Of a DNA stretch of 64,000 nucleotides, positions 9,366 through 18,528 are shown piece by piece (within the stretch, counting starts at the first letter, position 1; each line of letters opens with the position of its first letter). The notes beneath the pieces were generated by a model. The model had not been told where the DNA came from. It did not search any database and saw nothing but the letters and a program-made list of their open reading frames with translations. Location: NCBI GenBank assembly GCA_002842045.1, contig PHBX01000008.1, positions 62,001-126,000 of the forward strand, given 5' to 3'. A program made the position numbers and the translations under genes. This stretch comes from Chloroflexi bacterium HGW-Chloroflexi-3 (GTDB taxonomy: Bacteria > Chloroflexota > Anaerolineae > Anaerolineales > Anaerolineaceae).

Positions 9366-10007
9366 CTATTTACTATCTTTATTTAATCCCACAACATCCT
9401 GCGCAAGATAAGCCTGTTTACGAACTGACCAAATCCTTTGTATTGCAGTGAAGTTCGCCAGAATTGCCAGAACCCATAACGCAACCAGGGGAATATTGAA
9501 AATTAAACATGGAACCAGAATAACCAAGCGTTCTAACCTGGTCATTATTCCAACTTTTGCATCATAATTCAATGCCTCTGCTCGTGCCCTGTTATAGGAA
9601 ACCATAATGGAACCTGCTGCGGCAAAGAAAACCAGCATGATTGCCAGTGTGTTTTGAATTTTGGCAAAGTGATATAACAAACCAGCAAAAACAATCAGTT
9701 CCGAATAACGATCAGTGACAGAATCAACAAAACCTCCGAATCGTGTAGGTTCGTTTCTTAACCGTGCCATGGTACCATCCAGTGCGTCGATGGGAGCAAA
9801 AACTAATAAAATAATGCCGCCCCACATGATTTCACCAAAAGCAATAAAAATTGCTGAAATAATATGCCCAATCAAACCCAGGATGGTGATCATATTCGGT
9901 TTGAGACCAAGGTTGTTTAGAAATCTCCCAATCGGGTCCAGAATTCCTTTGAATTTTTTTCTCATTTGGTCAGAAAAACTTATTTTTTTCTTTTCAGAAT
10001 TTTCCAA
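9366..10007 (-). CDS. CDP-alcohol phosphatidyltransferase (PgsA/PIS family)
   Basis: A 213-residue membrane enzyme that joins a CDP-diacylglycerol head to an alcohol to make a phospholipid. The full family signature DG-x2-AR-x8-G-x3-D-x3-D is present from DGTMAR to DSVTD. It could be phosphatidylglycerophosphate or phosphatidylinositol-phosphate synthase; the acceptor cannot be read from the sequence. The start codon is TTG, preceded by AGGTGG. It ends 9 nt before lgt, which uses phosphatidylglycerol, so a shared lipid context is plausible. Confidence 0.88.
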   Translation of the reverse strand: MENSEKKKISFSDQMRKKFKGILDPIGRFLNNLGLKPNMITILGLIGHIISAIFIAFGEIMWGGIILLVFAPIDALDGTMARLRNEPTRFGGFVDSVTDRYSELIVFAGLLYHFAKIQNTLAIMLVFFAAAGSIMVSYNRARAEALNYDAKVGIMTRLERLVILVPCLIFNIPLVALWVLAILANFTAIQRIWSVRKQAYLAQDVVGLNKDSK

Positions 10008-10092
10008 AATCCACCTACAATCTCAATTTTTATGATTTGCTTATCCTATCGTACGCCTAAAGAACTGTCAAGACAAAAGATTGGAAATTAAA

Positions 10093-12303
10093 TTATTCCT
10101 CATCCTCACCGGCATTCTTCATATCTTCCCAATCATCGTTCGGATCGATCATTACCTCCCGATCCTTTCCTCCACCCTGGCTGGGACCAACAACGCCCAT
10201 TTCTTCCAGTTGATCCAATAATCTGGCAGCCCTCGGAAATCCGATTCGAAGCCGGCGTTGTAATAATGAAGCAGATGCTCTGCGACTTGTTTTCACCAAT
10301 TCAATGGCTTGCTTCACCAAATCATCGCCTCCTTCTTCTTCCATTACTTTCATAAGGCTTTCCCAGGGCGCAGGTTCATCTAACTTGATTAGTTCTGATT
10401 GACGCCAGAAATCTATAATTTGATCGATTTCATGGTCGGTGACAATTACACCCTGTGCCCTTTGCGGAGCACCTACGTCTGGCGCCAGGAAAAGCATGTC
10501 ACCCTTTCCCATCAAAGATTCCGCCCCATTCATATCCAGAATAACCCGGGAATCAATGGAAGAAGCGACAGTAAAGGCAATTCTTGCCGGGAAATTTGCT
10601 TTAATCAATCCTGTAACAACATCAACACTTGGTCGTTGTGTTGCAACAATCAGATGCATCCCAACTGCACGAGCCATTTGAGCTAATCGAACCAGGCTAT
10701 GCTCTGTTTGATCCGGCGAGGATAACATCAAATCAGCCAGTTCATCAACAATAATCACAATTCTGGGAAGAGTGGCTTGATTTTTCTTCAACATTTTTGT
10801 GTTATAAGCATCCAGATCTCTGGCTTTAGCTTCTTCTAATAAGCGGTAGCGCTGGTCCATTTCTGATATAGCCCAGCGTAAAACACCCACCATGCGGTCA
10901 ATAGATGTTTCTACTTTACCCAGTAAATGAGGAACACCATTAAACCTCACCAATTCAACCATCTTTGGATCTAACATAGCTATACGTAAATTGTCTGGGG
11001 AGTTATTCATCAGTAAGCACGTAGTGATCGCACTGACGCAAACCGATTTTCCTGATCCCGTTGTGCCGGCAATCAGCAAGTGCGGCATCTTGATCAAATC
11101 AGCGATGACTGGTTGTCCGGAAACATCCTGTCCTAATGCAAGGCTTAATGGTGAATGTAGTTTTTGAAATCCTTCAGATTCGAGTATGGGTCTTAATCGC
11201 ACCATTTTTGATTGCAAGTTCGGAACTTCTATCCCAACATATGATCTACCTGGCACAGGTGCTTCTACCCTTAACCGTTCAGCCGACAACGCTAATGCCA
11301 GGTCGCGGGCAAGAGAAGAAATTTGAGATACACGAACTTTATGTTTACTGATCGTACCATCAGGATTTTCTTTTTCCACGAACCCTGGTTCAACCGCAAA
11401 CTGTGTAACAGTCGGTCCAATTCTATAACCAGCGACGCGCGCAGGGATGCCAAATTCATCCAGGGTTTTTTCTATTAGTTCGCCAATGACCTGAACCTGA
11501 ACATTGTCCATCACAAAAACCTGTTCCGCAGCTAAAAGGTCAAAGGGTGGTAAATTTTCCTGTCGATGAATGATCGGAGCAGGTGTCATTACAGTCTGGC
11601 TTTTCAATTTCTCAAGGATTTTTTCATCTCTCGATAATTTCTGCTCCAAATCAACTTCTGAAGAATTTAAACTGGTAAAGCCTGCTAATTCATCCAATCC
11701 TTTGTTTTGAATATAGGTTTCTGTCCATGTATCCAGTTTTCTTATGAAAAATGAAAAAAAACCAGTCCCGAGAGCAACGCTGATGATGAAAAGAAAAATA
11801 AGCAGAATTGAGAGAACCGGTTCTGGTATAACTCTGGAGAATAAATTTGCCAATCCCCAACCAATAAACCCTCCATCCATTCCTGATTCTGCTCTTTGTA
11901 AATCCATGCCTCCATAAATGGATAATAAAGCAATTAATACAAAAAAACATAATTCAAATGCCAAAATCCGTGATAATGGAAACTGAATATCTCCAAAAAC
12001 TCTCTTTCGAAAACTCCAAAATCCAATCCCTGCAAAAACAATAACGAAGCAAAAACTTCCCCAACCAAACCATTGCACGAGTAAATTAATCCAATTTGAA
12101 ATAAGACTTCCTGCCGTCCAACCGAATAATCCAAACAAAGTTAAAACAGCAATTGCAAACATGGAGACGCCAAAAAAATCCACACCATATCTTCTCAAGA
12201 TGGGTTGAAATTTACTTAACAATTTTTGTTGATGAACAGTTGGATTATGATCTTCATCCAGCGAATATTGTTTGTTCTTTTTGTTCCCTGATTTTTTACT
12301 CAT
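10093..12303 (-). CDS. ftsK: FtsK/SpoIIIE DNA translocase
   Basis: A 736-residue septal DNA pump. The N-terminus has about four membrane helices (residues 45-200), followed by a short linker (no long Pro/Gln region), the alpha/beta motor with Walker A GTTGSGKS and Walker B IVIIVDELADLM, and a C-terminal winged-helix gamma domain (RRASASLLQRRLRIGF) that reads polar guide sequences in the family. It clears chromosome DNA from the closing septum. Its ATG overlaps the end of the S1-domain gene by 8 nt, so the two are translated together. Confidence 0.95.
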   Translation of the reverse strand: MSKKSGNKKNKQYSLDEDHNPTVHQQKLLSKFQPILRRYGVDFFGVSMFAIAVLTLFGLFGWTAGSLISNWINLLVQWFGWGSFCFVIVFAGIGFWSFRKRVFGDIQFPLSRILAFELCFFVLIALLSIYGGMDLQRAESGMDGGFIGWGLANLFSRVIPEPVLSILLIFLFIISVALGTGFFSFFIRKLDTWTETYIQNKGLDELAGFTSLNSSEVDLEQKLSRDEKILEKLKSQTVMTPAPIIHRQENLPPFDLLAAEQVFVMDNVQVQVIGELIEKTLDEFGIPARVAGYRIGPTVTQFAVEPGFVEKENPDGTISKHKVRVSQISSLARDLALALSAERLRVEAPVPGRSYVGIEVPNLQSKMVRLRPILESEGFQKLHSPLSLALGQDVSGQPVIADLIKMPHLLIAGTTGSGKSVCVSAITTCLLMNNSPDNLRIAMLDPKMVELVRFNGVPHLLGKVETSIDRMVGVLRWAISEMDQRYRLLEEAKARDLDAYNTKMLKKNQATLPRIVIIVDELADLMLSSPDQTEHSLVRLAQMARAVGMHLIVATQRPSVDVVTGLIKANFPARIAFTVASSIDSRVILDMNGAESLMGKGDMLFLAPDVGAPQRAQGVIVTDHEIDQIIDFWRQSELIKLDEPAPWESLMKVMEEEGGDDLVKQAIELVKTSRRASASLLQRRLRIGFPRAARLLDQLEEMGVVGPSQGGGKDREVMIDPNDDWEDMKNAGEDEE

Positions 12304-13240
12304 CCATCAGACCTAAACCTAAACGTCTTCTTTCTATATCAATATGGAGTATTTTAACAGTTACCACCTGACCGGTCACAAACATACTGTCAAGATTTTT
12401 TTGTGCCTGTCCTTGTTGAATGGATGAAATATGAATCAATCCTTCGACACCTTCATCCAGACGGGCAAATACCCCAAAGCGTGTAATAGCTGTCACAGTT
12501 GCTGGCACGATGTCCCCAATAACGTACATTTCTGCCAATGACTCCCATGGATTTCTGAAAAGACGTTTTAAACTTAAAGCAATCCTGGCACTTTCTTCAC
12601 TTACTTGCAACACCAGCACTTTAATGGGTTGCCCTAAAGATAAGATTTCTCCTGGATGCTGAACCCGCCCCCAAGACAATTCTGAAACGTGAATCAAACC
12701 CTCGACACCACCAAGGTCTACAAACACACCAAAATCAGTGATATTCGTGATGACCCCATTGACAATGGATCCTGTTTTCAAAGTCTGAAATAGTGCCTTG
12801 CGACTTCCTTCACCAGCCAGAGCAGCCCTTTCGGACAAGACAACTCTTTCCTGACCAGGTTCACATTCGATAACTTTCAACTTAATTGTTTTTCCAACAT
12901 AATTTGCCAGAACTGCGCGTTTTTCCTCTTCATCACATTCATTGGAGGATTCAATCAGATGTGATAATGGCACAAATCCCTGAATACTATCCCCTTGAAC
13001 TAATAATCCCCCACGATTGAACCCCTGAACAAATAATTCGACGATCTCGTCATGACCAAAAACAGATTGAACTTTTTCCCAATCCACCATCAAAGCGCCA
13101 GTAGATAGTGATATTCTTGTTTCACTATCCTGAACATCAGGATCCAAAATTTCTTCATCTGCCAGTATGGATGACCACCACCCCTCATCCATGGGTGGTA
13201 ATTCTGGTTCATTCTTGATTTTGCTTTGATGTATAAACAT
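12296..13240 (-). CDS. S1 RNA-binding domain protein (RpsA-like)
   Basis: A 314-residue protein with an acidic N-terminal lead and three recognisable S1 domains, at roughly residues 55-125 (divergent), 140-215 (ITDFGVFVDLGGVEGLIHVSE) and 225-300 (TRFGVFARLDEGVEGLIHIS). Such short RpsA homologues bind mRNA on the ribosome in non-proteobacteria; whether it is true ribosomal protein S1 is uncertain. I chose the ATG at 13240 because GGAGG stands a few bases before it; the upstream frame start at 13255 has no such site. It overlaps ftsK. Confidence 0.88.
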   Translation of the reverse strand: MFIHQSKIKNEPELPPMDEGWWSSILADEEILDPDVQDSETRISLSTGALMVDWEKVQSVFGHDEIVELFVQGFNRGGLLVQGDSIQGFVPLSHLIESSNECDEEEKRAVLANYVGKTIKLKVIECEPGQERVVLSERAALAGEGSRKALFQTLKTGSIVNGVITNITDFGVFVDLGGVEGLIHVSELSWGRVQHPGEILSLGQPIKVLVLQVSEESARIALSLKRLFRNPWESLAEMYVIGDIVPATVTAITRFGVFARLDEGVEGLIHISSIQQGQAQKNLDSMFVTGQVVTVKILHIDIERRRLGLGLMDE

Positions 13241-13301
13241 ACTCCTCCAGAACAACCAATTTCTTAAGTTTTAAACTCAAAAAATCAGAAAAGATTGCTG
13301 A

Positions 13302-15221
13302 CTAATGGGTGATACTGTCTTCATTGCGTGCTTCTTTTTCCATTTCAATAATCTTATTGGCAACCGTTTCGATCGCTACCCTTTGTTTTCTATATAAATC
13401 TGCCTCAGACATTGATAATTTGATGGCAATTTCCCGAACTTTTCTTCCTTCTAAAAACTTCATCTCTAAAATATTATACAGTATCCATTCAGCTGTAAAG
13501 CGTCTTTCACCCTCAGGTTTTACCTGATTTATGGCATCTCTTAATATGGAACGTAAAGCATTCGCTTTATTTCCTTCCCCATCATCGGCAGCTTCCTGAA
13601 CAACCTGCAATTCCAGTAATGGATTATCAGTTAATTTTGGTCCACCCCAAAAATGTGTGAGCGCATCTTTAACCCAGGTCGTTAGATCTCCACTTTGAAT
13701 TGGATCATCAGCAGAAAAGACGCGTTCACGATCATATCGACCCCGAGAACGCAATTGTTGAATCGTATTAACTCTGGAACTTAATTTTTCCATGGATTCA
13801 AAAATCTGAATTTGCATCCGTCGATCACTTAAAGCTGAAGAAGCTCTTTCAATCATCATTGTTAATGAACTTGTTTGTTCATCGTCCAGTTCATTCACAT
13901 CAACACCTGCTAATCCCAGGATTCCAATCAATTGTTTTTGCTCTTGATTCCCATTCGTTCTTGCCTTTAAGGGAAATAAGGAGATTTTATCCCACTGAAA
14001 GATTTCCGGGAAATCACCATTTTCTGTAACTAATTTTGACAGCTCATCAGAAATCTTCTGATCGTTTAACTGAATTTTTCCATTCGTGAGTACCAATTCA
14101 AGTCCATCTTCATTGATCGAAACGATAAATGAGCCCGATGACTGCAATCTATCCATTAGAGCCGATAAAATCATTTCCAGAAACTCTAATAGATCATTAC
14201 GTGTCAATAGCCTATTTTCAAGAGTCTGTAAGATTTCAATATCCTTTTGATCATTGCCATAAAAGAACCACTTCTCACCCAATGGTGATAACAGTGTGAT
14301 TAAATGTTGAAAGATCACGATTGTTGCTACCATGAAAATAGGAATAAATACTTCAAAGTCATAACCAAAAACAGCCCCTGTCCGTCTGACAATTGTTGTT
14401 AATCCCAGTGTGAGACTTGCAGTCACAGGACCACGCATAATCCACTTAAGCAATCTGGTTTTTACTACCCGATCAGACCAGGCGACTCCAAAAAATGCCA
14501 CCGCATACGCCATCATGATAATCAAAAAGTAGAAGATCAGATTGCTAATCGTAGCTACAATCCAAAACATGCCATCCAGGCGATCTGCCAGACCAGATCC
14601 ATACAATAAGAAGGGAAATGATCCTATAGCAGGAGCTAGTGCACCTACTACTAAATACCCCATTCTACGTCGACTGACAGGTGTGACGGTACGAATGTAA
14701 GCCCTGAAAAAATTTATCCAGGAAAGAAGCATGATGATCCAATAGTAAATTGTGAATAATTCTGTGATCAGAGTTCTTTCCAGATGAGGAGCAGATATCT
14801 GATCCGTCGTAATTGACCCAACAAGAATATCAAATGGTATGAGGATTAATAGGAATAAAGAGAATAAATAAGTGATCCGTACTGCCCAACGACGGCGCCA
14901 CCGACTGGGACGACCCGTGGTAGCAACAAGCGCGTCAGAAAAATGTAAATAAGTCGGCGGTAATAATACGATGCCAAGCCATTGTAATTTAAGCCAGAAT
15001 TCCGTATTCGTTTCATCAATAGCGATTCCACCTAAAGCTTCAGCAGTGAACACAATCACCACACAAACCAGAATCATGGCAAAAGATCGGGCAACTCGAT
15101 CTTTGAGATTGAATGTTAATGCATACAATAACAATGAAAATGCTGTTATTGCTATCCCTGCTGTAAGGATATCGTTTATTGTCCGAACAAGATTAATGAA
15201 ACCTTCAATCCAATTGACCAT
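13302..15221 (-). CDS. 7TM membrane protein with GAF-like region and C-terminal helix-turn-helix
   Basis: A 639-residue protein. Residues about 10-320 contain eight or so hydrophobic segments arranged like the 7TM N-terminal sensor of some histidine kinases (WLGIVLLPPTYLHFSDAL). Residues about 340-480 look like a degenerate GAF domain (NRLLTRNDLLEFLEMILSAL). There is no H-box or HATPase. Instead, the C-terminal 70 residues (KFLEGRKVREIAIKLSMSEA, then LYRKQRVAIE) read as a sigma-region-4/LuxR-like helix-turn-helix. It is therefore probably a membrane-anchored one-component regulator. It lies 46 nt upstream of the S1-ftsK pair and downstream of a GNAT gene. Ligand and DNA target are unknown. 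Confidence 0.7.
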   Translation of the reverse strand: MVNWIEGFINLVRTINDILTAGIAITAFSLLLYALTFNLKDRVARSFAMILVCVVIVFTAEALGGIAIDETNTEFWLKLQWLGIVLLPPTYLHFSDALVATTGRPSRWRRRWAVRITYLFSLFLLILIPFDILVGSITTDQISAPHLERTLITELFTIYYWIIMLLSWINFFRAYIRTVTPVSRRRMGYLVVGALAPAIGSFPFLLYGSGLADRLDGMFWIVATISNLIFYFLIIMMAYAVAFFGVAWSDRVVKTRLLKWIMRGPVTASLTLGLTTIVRRTGAVFGYDFEVFIPIFMVATIVIFQHLITLLSPLGEKWFFYGNDQKDIEILQTLENRLLTRNDLLEFLEMILSALMDRLQSSGSFIVSINEDGLELVLTNGKIQLNDQKISDELSKLVTENGDFPEIFQWDKISLFPLKARTNGNQEQKQLIGILGLAGVDVNELDDEQTSSLTMMIERASSALSDRRMQIQIFESMEKLSSRVNTIQQLRSRGRYDRERVFSADDPIQSGDLTTWVKDALTHFWGGPKLTDNPLLELQVVQEAADDGEGNKANALRSILRDAINQVKPEGERRFTAEWILYNILEMKFLEGRKVREIAIKLSMSEADLYRKQRVAIETVANKIIEMEKEARNEDSITH

Positions 15222-15244
15222 TTTAAATTACCAATAAATTTGTT

Positions 15245-15784
15245 TTATTTTAGATATTTGGAAAAGAAAAGAGCAATGTCCTTATTAGGATAATATGAAT
15301 CATTATATCCGGAAAACTCAAATCCTAATTTAAAAGCCAGTTTAATTGCTGGATAGCTTTTAGGTGGTATTTCAATTGTAAGTCGGCGGTTTCCCCGTTG
15401 AATTGCCCAGTTTTGTGCTGCTAAAACCATGGCAGTCCCAACTCCCTGCCGCCTTATAGGATTATCCACGACCAGATCCCTGATTACAGCAGATTGAATT
15501 TCCAATACTTCAATTAAACGAATGTAACCTACATGTAGACCATTGTGGATTGCAACCATTAATCCAGGTGCCTGTTGCCATTCATTTTCCAATAATTCAA
15601 CCTGTCTGGGATAAGCTACCTGCGTTGGTCTTGGTAAGCGGATTTCCCGAAATGAGATCAGAAATTGACCGTCTTCAATCGTTCGGTCCATTTGCCAGAC
15701 ATAATTTGATTTACAGGAATGATCCAAAGAGATCAACTCAATAATATCTGCAGATACTGCTTGTCGTATTTCAATTTGTGGCAT
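15245..15784 (-). CDS. GNAT family N-acetyltransferase
   Basis: A 179-residue acetyltransferase. The acetyl-CoA-binding motif A is visible as VVDNPIRRQGVGTAMV, preceded by the beta-strand IRDLVV, with the C-terminal AFKLGFEFSGY strand-turn common in the family. The substrate (amine, amino acid or protein N-terminus) cannot be told. I use the ATG at 15784 preceded by GGAGAG; a GTG six bases upstream is also possible. It lies between the 7TM regulator and a small membrane protein on the same strand. Confidence 0.8.
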   Translation of the reverse strand: MPQIEIRQAVSADIIELISLDHSCKSNYVWQMDRTIEDGQFLISFREIRLPRPTQVAYPRQVELLENEWQQAPGLMVAIHNGLHVGYIRLIEVLEIQSAVIRDLVVDNPIRRQGVGTAMVLAAQNWAIQRGNRRLTIEIPPKSYPAIKLAFKLGFEFSGYNDSYYPNKDIALFFSKYLK

Positions 15785-15796
15785 TTTCACTCTCCA

Positions 15797-16474
15797 TTAT
15801 TGATTAATTACTCGTACTGAAACGATACAGGCAGGGTATTCATTATTATCATTATCTAATACTACCAGGCGTAATAAATAATCACCTGGAACAATCTGAG
15901 ATGTATTCCACAATCCAATTTGATCTTCAATGACTATTTTGTTATCACCTGCAATCGTTTTCCAAAAAGTGTTCCCTGGTTCAGTATATTCATATTTGTA
16001 AAAACCAAAATTTTCAACGTTAACTGTGCCTATTAATTGCACAACATCATCAATTTCGGATGCTGGTTCTGGAAAAATCCATTCGATTTGCCCAGGCATG
16101 CATCCCTCCTCGACTGCTGTTAGAGTTGGGGATAAAGATTCATTATTTTCTATATTTGCAACATTTGGATTCGTTGGTGAAGAGGAAGCCAGAATATCAA
16201 TGGTTGGTGTAGCAAGAATGCTCTGATCAGGCAATAAACTGCTAGAATATGTCACAAAAAAAAACTCTCCCACAAATAGAATGAAAATTAGCAATAAAAT
16301 AGAAAGTGCTGATCTAAATTTTCGTTGGGCAATGTCGTGCTCCAACCCAAAGGCTGCTTCACGCCAATTACCAATCGCGTTAAATAATCTTGAGAAGAAT
16401 ATGAGCGAGATGAGACCGAGAATTACATAGAACCAGATCTCAAACTCAATCAAAAAATTAAGAATTTCAGTCAT
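15797..16474 (-). CDS. hypothetical two-TM membrane protein with extracytoplasmic domain
   Basis: I do not recognise the family. The 225-residue protein has a hydrophobic helix near residues 12-32, a basic cytoplasmic loop, a second helix (about 60-82), a Ser/Thr/Pro/Asn-rich linker, then a roughly 95-residue outside domain starting at EEGCMPGQIEWIFPEPASEI. This resembles an Ig-like beta-sandwich with two Cys that could pair. Similar 'membrane anchor plus Ig-like' proteins are common in Anaerolineae. It lies 12 nt downstream of the purine nucleoside phosphorylase gene, so it may be its operon neighbour without a shared function. Confidence 0.6.
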   Translation of the reverse strand: MTEILNFLIEFEIWFYVILGLISLIFFSRLFNAIGNWREAAFGLEHDIAQRKFRSALSILLLIFILFVGEFFFVTYSSSLLPDQSILATPTIDILASSSPTNPNVANIENNESLSPTLTAVEEGCMPGQIEWIFPEPASEIDDVVQLIGTVNVENFGFYKYEYTEPGNTFWKTIAGDNKIVIEDQIGLWNTSQIVPGDYLLRLVVLDNDNNEYPACIVSVRVINQ

Positions 16475-16498
16475 ACCAGACCACAACTACCACAATCA

Positions 16499-17335
16499 TT
16501 ATATTTCGGAAAGTAATCCCCGAACGATGGTTGTCAGTCTGGGAACCAACACCTTGCCTGCTTCTAAAACCTCATCATGGGTTGTGATCGTGGTTCCATC
16601 CAGGTTCGCTTTATTGCTGATCCCTGATATACCTAAAACACGTAGGCCACTATGCCGAGCGATAATAACTTCAGGTACCGTAGACATTCCGACCGCATCA
16701 GCACCAATCGCTCTTAAAAACCGAAGATCCGCCGGAGATTCAAATGATGGGCCAGATAATGAAACGTATACGCCTGAGAAGGTATTTAAGTTGTTATTAT
16801 CCGCAATTTTTCTGGCTTTTTCTAAAAGAACCCGATCATATGCCTGACTCATATCTGGGAATCTTGGTCCAAACTCATCCAGATTTGGACCCCTCAGAGG
16901 GTTGTTACCTGTCATAGCTATCATTGCAATGTGATCGGATAAAAACATAACGTCACCTGGAACATATTCCGGATTGATGGCTCCTGCTGCATTGGTTACT
17001 ATTAATATTTCAACACCCAATCTTTGCATAACTCTGACAGGTAAAGTGACTTCCGCCATACTGTAACCTTCATAGTAATGTGCCCTACCTTGCATGGTGA
17101 TAACAGTTTGGCCTTCAAGTTTTCCAATCACCAATTGACCGGTATGTCCGTGGACGGTGGATGTGGGCCAATAAGGAATATTTTTGTATGAAATAAAATC
17201 AGGGTCTTCAATTGAGTTGGCTAAATCACCCAAACCAGAACCCAGAATCAGACCTACTTTAGGTTTATACTTCGTGTTGTTTCGAATAGCCTGAACTACC
17301 TCATCGATTTCAGCGAGAGTAAAATATTCCTTCAT
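16499..17335 (-). CDS. purine-nucleoside phosphorylase (trimeric type)
   Basis: A 278-residue cytoplasmic enzyme that splits inosine or guanosine with phosphate into base and ribose-1-phosphate. Family marks are LGSGLGDLANSI (phosphate site), GHTGQL, the QGRAHYYEGY stretch, TNAAGAIN, and SLSGPSFESPADL with the purine-binding Glu. GISGISNKANLDGT near the end carries the Asn at the base-binding site that favours 6-oxopurines. It belongs to the same superfamily as the phosphorylase at the left edge of the window. A 140-nt AT-rich gap separates it from ltaE. Confidence 0.92.
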   Translation of the reverse strand: MKEYFTLAEIDEVVQAIRNNTKYKPKVGLILGSGLGDLANSIEDPDFISYKNIPYWPTSTVHGHTGQLVIGKLEGQTVITMQGRAHYYEGYSMAEVTLPVRVMQRLGVEILIVTNAAGAINPEYVPGDVMFLSDHIAMIAMTGNNPLRGPNLDEFGPRFPDMSQAYDRVLLEKARKIADNNNLNTFSGVYVSLSGPSFESPADLRFLRAIGADAVGMSTVPEVIIARHSGLRVLGISGISNKANLDGTTITTHDEVLEAGKVLVPRLTTIVRGLLSEI

Positions 17336-17449
17336 AAATAACCTCCACTATCTGTTGCGAGAATTAATATCGTCAATTTAACAAAAAGAATTATTTCGCG
17401 TGTAACTCGAAATCAATTCTCCGTATTAATATGTAATAAATTATATCAG

Positions 17450-17484
17450 AATATAAATCGAGGCTCGAACCAGCGATTTATATT
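17450..17484 (-). terminator. long inverted repeat over the ltaE stop codon
   Basis: Perfect 11-base arms (AATATAAATCG at 17450-17460 and its complement at 17474-17484) enclose a 13-base loop, and the ltaE stop codon lies inside one arm. No T-run follows on the minus strand, so it may be a weak or Rho-assisted terminator or an RNA-stabilising hairpin. Confidence 0.4.
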
Positions 17485-18512
17485 GACATGACCTTCCTGA
17501 AAATATCAGATACTTTTACAATATCATCATCAGAAATTCCATAATGAGTAACCAATCGGAAACCTCTGTTTTTTGATGTGCCAACTAATACACCCATATT
17601 TTTTAATTCTTCGATCACCTGAATATTGGTCCTGGTATCACGATCAGCCAGGTCAATAAAAACCATATTTGTCTGGGGTGAATTTTCTCTTACATGAATA
17701 TTGGGGATATATCTCATTTTATCTGCCAGAAGCATTGCTCTTTGATGATCTTCTTCCAGGCGATCCACCATAGTTTCTAAAGCGACAATGCCTGCTGCTG
17801 CTAAAATTCCAGCCTGACGCATTCCCCCACCTAATTGTTTTCGAATTCGACGAGCTCGGTGGATGAAATCCTGGGTTCCACATAATACGCTTCCAACAGG
17901 CGCTCCCAGTCCTTTACTCAGACAAAATGTGACCGAGTCCACTCCATCAACCAAATTATGGACTGGCATTCCCAGTTTGATGGCTGCGTTAAAAATTCTT
18001 GCCCCATCCATGTGCACAAATAAATCATTTTCCTGTGCTAACATTACTACTTTTTGGATATATTCGGGTTCTAAAACGACACCTCCACAGCGGTTATGTG
18101 TATTTTCAAGCGCAATTAACCTGCTAGTTGGAAAATGTACATCCTCTGTTCGAATGGCATTTTGCAAATCTGACAAATTTATCGTTCCATCTGCTTGATT
18201 TGGAACGGTATGCACCATGATGCCACCCAGGGCGGATACACCACCGACTTCGTAATAAAAAGTATGCGCCTGGTCACCCATGATGGCTTCTTCACCTCTT
18301 TGGCAATGTGTTAAAAATGCGATGAGATTACCCATTGTGCCAGAAGGAATAAATAACCCGGCTTCTTTCCCCAATCTGTCTGCTGAAAGTGCTTCCAATC
18401 GATTGATGGAAGGATCTTCTCCATAAACATCATCTCCCACATCCGCTAACGCCATCGCATGGCGCATTTCTTCCGTTGGTAAGGTAACAGTGTCCGAACG
18501 AAGGTCAATCAT
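17478..18512 (-). CDS. ltaE: low-specificity L-threonine aldolase
   Basis: A 344-residue PLP enzyme that cleaves L-threonine or allo-threonine to glycine and acetaldehyde. The N-terminus IDLRSDTVTLPTEEM and GDDVYGEDPS are family hallmarks. HNRCGGVV and HMDGARIFNA hold the PLP-ring Asp/Arg, and the PLP lysine is in TFCLSKGLGAPVGS. Length matches the family. It is the third gene of the run lspA-rluD-ltaE, 16 nt after rluD. Confidence 0.93.
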   Translation of the reverse strand: MIDLRSDTVTLPTEEMRHAMALADVGDDVYGEDPSINRLEALSADRLGKEAGLFIPSGTMGNLIAFLTHCQRGEEAIMGDQAHTFYYEVGGVSALGGIMVHTVPNQADGTINLSDLQNAIRTEDVHFPTSRLIALENTHNRCGGVVLEPEYIQKVVMLAQENDLFVHMDGARIFNAAIKLGMPVHNLVDGVDSVTFCLSKGLGAPVGSVLCGTQDFIHRARRIRKQLGGGMRQAGILAAAGIVALETMVDRLEEDHQRAMLLADKMRYIPNIHVRENSPQTNMVFIDLADRDTRTNIQVIEELKNMGVLVGTSKNRGFRLVTHYGISDDDIVKVSDIFRKVMSI

Positions 18513-18528
18513 TTTAGTACTCCAAAAT

